Shown piece by piece: positions 60,768-64,000 of a stretch of 64,000 nucleotides of DNA; positions within the stretch are counted from its first letter, which is position 1; each line of letters begins with the position of its first letter. The stretch comes from an uncultured Desulfuromonadales bacterium (GTDB lineage: Bacteria; Desulfobacterota; Desulfuromonadia; Desulfuromonadales; Geopsychrobacteraceae). The stretch spans positions 23,707-87,706 of the forward strand of contig CALZHQ010000006.1 of NCBI GenBank assembly GCA_945787295.1. Direction: 5' to 3'. Made by a program: the position numbers and the translations under genes. The notes beneath the pieces are model-generated. The model ran no database searches. It was not told the origin of the DNA and saw only the letters and a list, made by a program, of their open reading frames with translations.

Positions 60768-61385
60768 ATGAAAAAAGCTCTTCTGATCATTACCATATTA
60801 TTCACCATGGGCAACATAGTCTGGGCAACACCTATCGATTTTGTTACCGATTACTCGGGCTCAAATGTCACCTTAGGCGGAACAACAAGCGCCTCAACCT
60901 GGCTGGGCTCGGCAAAATTAACCGCAAGTCTCTCCTCAACACTTGCCTCAGAAGCATTCACGCTGGCAGATGGCGAAAGTTACACCTTCGATTTTTTTGA
61001 ATTCAATATCACCAATATTTCAGGACTTCTTGCTGGTGGTAAGTTTTCTGTCGAGGCAACGTTAGCCTTCTCAAGCCCTGACGAAGCCGATGTCACTGAC
61101 AACGGTGGAGGAAAATGGGGAACGATCGCTGGCTACGTTTCTGGAATGGTCCTTTACTGGACCGATATGCCAAGAACCTTCACTCTGCTGGATGGAAACA
61201 TGCTAACGATCGACTTTGATGATGGCATCGATCTTTTCTGTGGTACCAGCACAACGATTCAGGCGACTGTTACAAATCATGGCGGTGGAACCCCGGCCCC
61301 GGTTCCTGAACCTGGCACACTGCTACTACTCGGTTCAGGGCTTGTGGGCTTGGGCATCTACCGCCGCAAGAAAACTGCCAAATAA
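60768..61385 (+). CDS. PEP-CTERM sorting-domain exported protein
   Basis: A 205-residue protein. A signal peptide (~1-20) leads into a beta-rich Ser/Thr/Gly-rich domain. The C-terminal tail VPEPGTLLLLGSGLVGLGIY followed by RRKK is a canonical PEP-CTERM sorting signal, recognised by exosortase (EpsH family), which is not in this window. It is likely an extracellular matrix protein linked to exopolysaccharide. Two AAG boxes lie before the ATG. A terminator follows. Confidence 0.93.
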   Translation: MKKALLIITILFTMGNIVWATPIDFVTDYSGSNVTLGGTTSASTWLGSAKLTASLSSTLASEAFTLADGESYTFDFFEFNITNISGLLAGGKFSVEATLAFSSPDEADVTDNGGGKWGTIAGYVSGMVLYWTDMPRTFTLLDGNMLTIDFDDGIDLFCGTSTTIQATVTNHGGGTPAPVPEPGTLLLLGSGLVGLGIYRRKKTAK

Positions 61386-61407
61386 TTTTTGGGAAATCAT
61401 TTCAATA

Positions 61408-61437
61408 CAAAAGCCCGGCACGGTGTGTCGGGCTTTT
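61408..61437. terminator. Bidirectional terminator between the PEP-CTERM gene and dinB
   Basis: AAAGCCCGGCAC and GTGTCGGGCTTT form a 12-bp stem with one G-T pair and a 3-nt loop. A-rich and T-rich flanks allow use on both strands. Confidence 0.85.
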
Positions 61438-61446
61438 GTGTGTACA

Positions 61447-62529
61447 TCACTCAAACGGTAACTCCAACTGCAACGGTTCTTCGACCGGAATATCGGTCGT
61501 CAGCCCGGACACCGTAATCCCCAACAACCTAACTGCCCTCTTCCCCGCTGCAGTTTTATCCAGCAACGCCTCCGCCAACCGCAACATCTCAGCAGCCTTT
61601 TCAATCGGCTCCTCACACGTCACCGAGCGCGTTACAATCTGGAAATCGTCGTATTTCACTTTCAGCGTCAACGTCAATCCGCTCGTCTCTTTCGCCTGCA
61701 CCAAAGCAGCAACCCTTTCGGCCAGATCACCGAGAATTGTCAGCATCTGGCCTCGATCAGCAATATCCTCCTTCAGCGTCGTCTCCTTGCCGATCGATTT
61801 ACGGATCCGGTTCGGTGTCACTTGCCGCAGATCGATACCGCGCGCGATGTTGTAATAGTAGGCGCCGGCTTTGCCGAAATATTTATCTAATTCTTCCCGC
61901 GAGCGCTTTTTCAGATCATCCCCAGTCAGAATGCCAAGGTTCCGCATCTTCTCTTCTGTCACCCGGCCGACCCCGTGAAACCGGCGCACTGGCAATTCAG
62001 CAATAAAAGCGTCTGCATGCTGCGGAGTAATGACCGTCAATCCCGCTGGTTTGTTCATGTCTGAAGCGATTTTGGCGAGAAACTTATTGTAGGAGACTCC
62101 CGCTGAAGCGGAGAGTTGGGTGATTTGAGTGATTTTTTGCAGGATCTCTTGCGCCACCCAGGTGGCTGACTGAATTCCCGGATTGTTCTGCGTGACATCG
62201 AGATAGGCCTCATCAAGGGAGAGCGGTTCGACCAGGTCGGTGTACTGATGGAAGATTTTACGGATCTGCTGCGATACATCCCGATAGGCGTCAAACCGGG
62301 GACGAACAAAAATCGCCTGGGGACAGAGCCGGTAAGCTCTGGCGCAGGACATGGCCGAATGAATGCCGAAACGGCGCGCTTCGTAGGAACAGGTGGCCAC
62401 CACCCCGCGACCGCCCGGGTCACCGCCGACAATCACCGGTTTGCCGCGCAGTTGCGGGTTGTCGCGCTGCTCCACGGAAGCGTAAAAGGCATCCATATCG
62501 ATGTGAATGATTTTGCGTTGTTCGCCCAT
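61447..62529 (-). CDS. dinB: DNA polymerase IV
   Basis: A 360-residue Y-family translesion polymerase. IIHIDMDAFYASVEQRD (catalytic Asp, ~7-23), the SLDEAYLDVT motif with catalytic Asp/Glu (~105) and SYNKFLAKIASDMNKP are complete. The final residues QLELPF form a beta-clamp binding motif. ATG 62529 is preferred; an in-frame GTG at 62544 has no ribosome-binding site either. It is convergent with the PEP-CTERM gene and shares its terminator. Confidence 0.95.
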   Translation of the reverse strand: MGEQRKIIHIDMDAFYASVEQRDNPQLRGKPVIVGGDPGGRGVVATCSYEARRFGIHSAMSCARAYRLCPQAIFVRPRFDAYRDVSQQIRKIFHQYTDLVEPLSLDEAYLDVTQNNPGIQSATWVAQEILQKITQITQLSASAGVSYNKFLAKIASDMNKPAGLTVITPQHADAFIAELPVRRFHGVGRVTEEKMRNLGILTGDDLKKRSREELDKYFGKAGAYYYNIARGIDLRQVTPNRIRKSIGKETTLKEDIADRGQMLTILGDLAERVAALVQAKETSGLTLTLKVKYDDFQIVTRSVTCEEPIEKAAEMLRLAEALLDKTAAGKRAVRLLGITVSGLTTDIPVEEPLQLELPFE

Positions 62530-62582
62530 CGGTCGATCAAACACCAGCTATGGGGATTATGACAAGCCGGAATGAGGCAAAG

Positions 62583-64000
62583 CTAGCCCTTGATGACAGC
62601 CAGCGGCTTTAAGCGGGCGACGATCTTGCCGATCCCGGCCTGCTCCACAATGCTGACCACATCGAGGACATCCTTGTACGATTCGGAGATCTCTTCGGCC
62701 ACCGTCGCCCGGGACGAGGCACGGATGATGATGCCCTGGGCGGCTAATTCCTGCTCGATATTGCGGCCTCGGGAAAGCTTTTTCGCAGCATGACGCGACA
62801 ATAACCGCCCGGCACCGTGGCAGGTGGAACCGAAGGTTTCTTCGAAACCGCCCTGCGTACCAACCAGCACATAAGAGTAGCGGCCCATGTCTCCGGGGAT
62901 CATCACCGGCTGGCCGACATTCTGATAGAGCTTCGGGGTATCGGGATGGTTCGGCGGGAAGGCCCGGGTCGCACCCTTACGATGGACGCAGAGACGGCGC
63001 TTCTTCCCCTGGTAGTGATGGGTTTCCATTTTGGCAATATTGTGACAAACGTCGTAAATTGATGAGATCCGTAGCTCGGACTGGCCTTTCCCCAGCGCCT
63101 GTTCGAAACTTTCCCGCACCCAGGCGGTGATCAGCTGCCGGTTGGCAAACGCAAAATTGGCCGCCCCGGCCATCGCCGCCAGATATTGTTTGCCCTCCGG
63201 ACTGGTCAAGGGTGCACAACAGAGCTGACGATCCGGCAGTTCAATGCCATACTTGGCTGAGGCCCGCTGCATCATTTTCAAATGGTCAGCACAGACCTGA
63301 TAACCGAGTCCGCGGCTGCCGGTGTGAATAGTCACCGTGATCTGGCCGGGAAACAGGCCCAGCACATCAGCGGCCTGCTGATCACCGATCTCTTCAACCA
63401 GGTCGACTTCGAGAAAATGATTGCCGCTGCCGAGGGTCCCGAGCTGGTTGCGACCCCGCTCCAATGCCCGGTCGGAAAGTGCTCCAGGATCGGCACCGGC
63501 GATGGTCCCCCGCTCCTCAATATGTTCCAGGTCTTCGGCAGAGCCGTAGCCGTTCTCGACGGCCCAACGGGCTCCCTTGCTGAGCACTTTACGCTCTTCG
63601 GCAACACTCAACTTCAGATCACGGCGGTGCGAGCCGACCCCGGATGGAACATTCCGATAGAGCTCATCAGCCAGCTTATCGATCCGTGGACGCACTTCCT
63701 CAGCAGTTAATCCGGTGCGCAGCAGCCGCACCCCGCAATTGATGTCGTAACCAACCCCGCCGGGAGAAACCACCCCCTCTTGGGCATCGAACGCGGCCAC
63801 CCCACCGATCGGGAAACCGTATCCCCAATGGATGTCTGGCATAGCGATCGACGGCCCGACAATGCCGGGTAAGGTGGCTACATTACGCACCTGTTCCAGA
63901 GCATTACTCTGTCGCAGATCGCCCATCATCTCGCGACTGGCGAAGACCAGACCATCAGTGCGCATTTTTCCTGTGCGGGGGATCCGCCAGCGGCAGGCAT
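62583..64000 (-). CDS. rtcB: RtcB-family RNA ligase (5' end outside window)
   Basis: 472 codons are visible and the frame stays open to the right edge: before the first in-window ATG (63965) it reads CRWRIPRTGK, which matches the RtcB N-terminus, so the true start lies beyond 64000. The 3'-phosphate RNA ligase motifs are complete: GGVGYDINCGVRL (metal Cys), GTLGSGNHFLEV (metal His), HRKGATRA (guanylylated-His region) and STCHGAGR. It seals RNA breaks with GTP and Mn2+. It lies upstream of dinB on the same strand, 53 bp away. Confidence 0.96.
   Translation of the reverse strand, partial: ACRWRIPRTGKMRTDGLVFASREMMGDLRQSNALEQVRNVATLPGIVGPSIAMPDIHWGYGFPIGGVAAFDAQEGVVSPGGVGYDINCGVRLLRTGLTAEEVRPRIDKLADELYRNVPSGVGSHRRDLKLSVAEERKVLSKGARWAVENGYGSAEDLEHIEERGTIAGADPGALSDRALERGRNQLGTLGSGNHFLEVDLVEEIGDQQAADVLGLFPGQITVTIHTGSRGLGYQVCADHLKMMQRASAKYGIELPDRQLCCAPLTSPEGKQYLAAMAGAANFAFANRQLITAWVRESFEQALGKGQSELRISSIYDVCHNIAKMETHHYQGKKRRLCVHRKGATRAFPPNHPDTPKLYQNVGQPVMIPGDMGRYSYVLVGTQGGFEETFGSTCHGAGRLLSRHAAKKLSRGRNIEQELAAQGIIIRASSRATVAEEISESYKDVLDVVSIVEQAGIGKIVARLKPLAVIKG

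Noticed and set aside
63963..63965. In-window ATG as start of rtcB
   Set aside because: The frame stays open upstream and encodes a typical RtcB N-terminus, so this Met is internal.
1..64000. CRISPR array, IS element, prophage or tRNA genes
   Set aside because: No regular repeat-spacer pattern, transposase, integrase, phage structural gene or tRNA cloverleaf was found on reading.

Overview
The window looks like chromosomal DNA of a Desulfuromonadales-type bacterium (Desulfuromonas/Pelobacter/Geobacter relatives). This is inferred from the mix: a fused LutB-LutA iron-sulfur protein, a TRAP transporter with GlcDF, a heme operon that includes ccsA and a CobA-HemD fusion, many sigma-54 activators and two-component systems, a PEP-CTERM protein, and CsgG/DUF4810/DUF799 lipoproteins. 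I saw no insertion sequence, prophage, CRISPR array, tRNA or rRNA. No database search was possible, so the lineage is an inference.

Layout. 1-3.4 kb: a HD-GYP response regulator with a degenerate GGDEF domain (cut by the left edge), a decayed CitB/DctR-type regulator fragment, and a HisKA_3 kinase with its NarL-type regulator. 3.6-6.3 kb: lutC and a lutB-lutA fusion for lactate oxidation. 6.7-11.5 kb: a divergent ketone-body operon (thiolase, fused 3-oxoacid CoA-transferase, 3-hydroxybutyrate dehydrogenase) that ends in its own PAS-sigma54 activator and is preceded by a clear -24/-12 promoter. 11.5-18.1 kb: TRAP transporter dctPQM, a universal stress protein and glcDF. 18.3-22.1 kb: a lipoprotein cluster (CsgG-like, DUF4810, DUF799) and a secreted protein. 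22.2-29.8 kb: a large c-di-GMP response regulator with an HDOD-GAF kinase, and a GAF-sigma54 regulator. 29.8-38.2 kb: an M16 peptidase and a seven-gene heme/siroheme/cytochrome c operon. 38.4-49 kb: thioredoxin and housekeeping genes (dtd, nfo, dapF, prmA, rsmE, an RDD protein, an MBL hydrolase), then an OmpR/EnvZ-like pair. 49-54 kb: a thiolase-like protein lacking the catalytic cysteine, a second HisKA_3 kinase/regulator pair, and a GntR-FCD regulator. 54-64 kb: a MazG-like protein, gamma-glutamyltransferase, MaoC, DUF4405, DUF169 and DUF302 proteins, SprT, rhomboid, a PEP-CTERM protein, dinB and rtcB (5' end outside the window).

How they work together. The same ten-base core GGTCTTACCA lies upstream of lutC, of dctP and of the gntR gene about 42 kb away. 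I infer that this GntR-FCD protein is the local lactate/2-hydroxyacid regulator: it would control uptake (DctPQM), two oxidising enzymes (LutC/LutBA and GlcDF) and itself. The ketone-body operon lies between the two target operons but has separate sigma-54 control. Both modules end in pyruvate or acetyl-CoA, which suits an anaerobe that oxidises fermentation products. The heme operon would supply the c-type cytochromes such an organism needs.

I found no clearly new multi-gene defence or mobile system. The best leads are the GntR regulon, the self-closing sigma-54 ketone-body circuit, the Cys-less thiolase, the 24-bp tandem duplication in rsmE, the degenerate GGDEF-REC-HD-GYP protein and a small family of REP-like palindromes.
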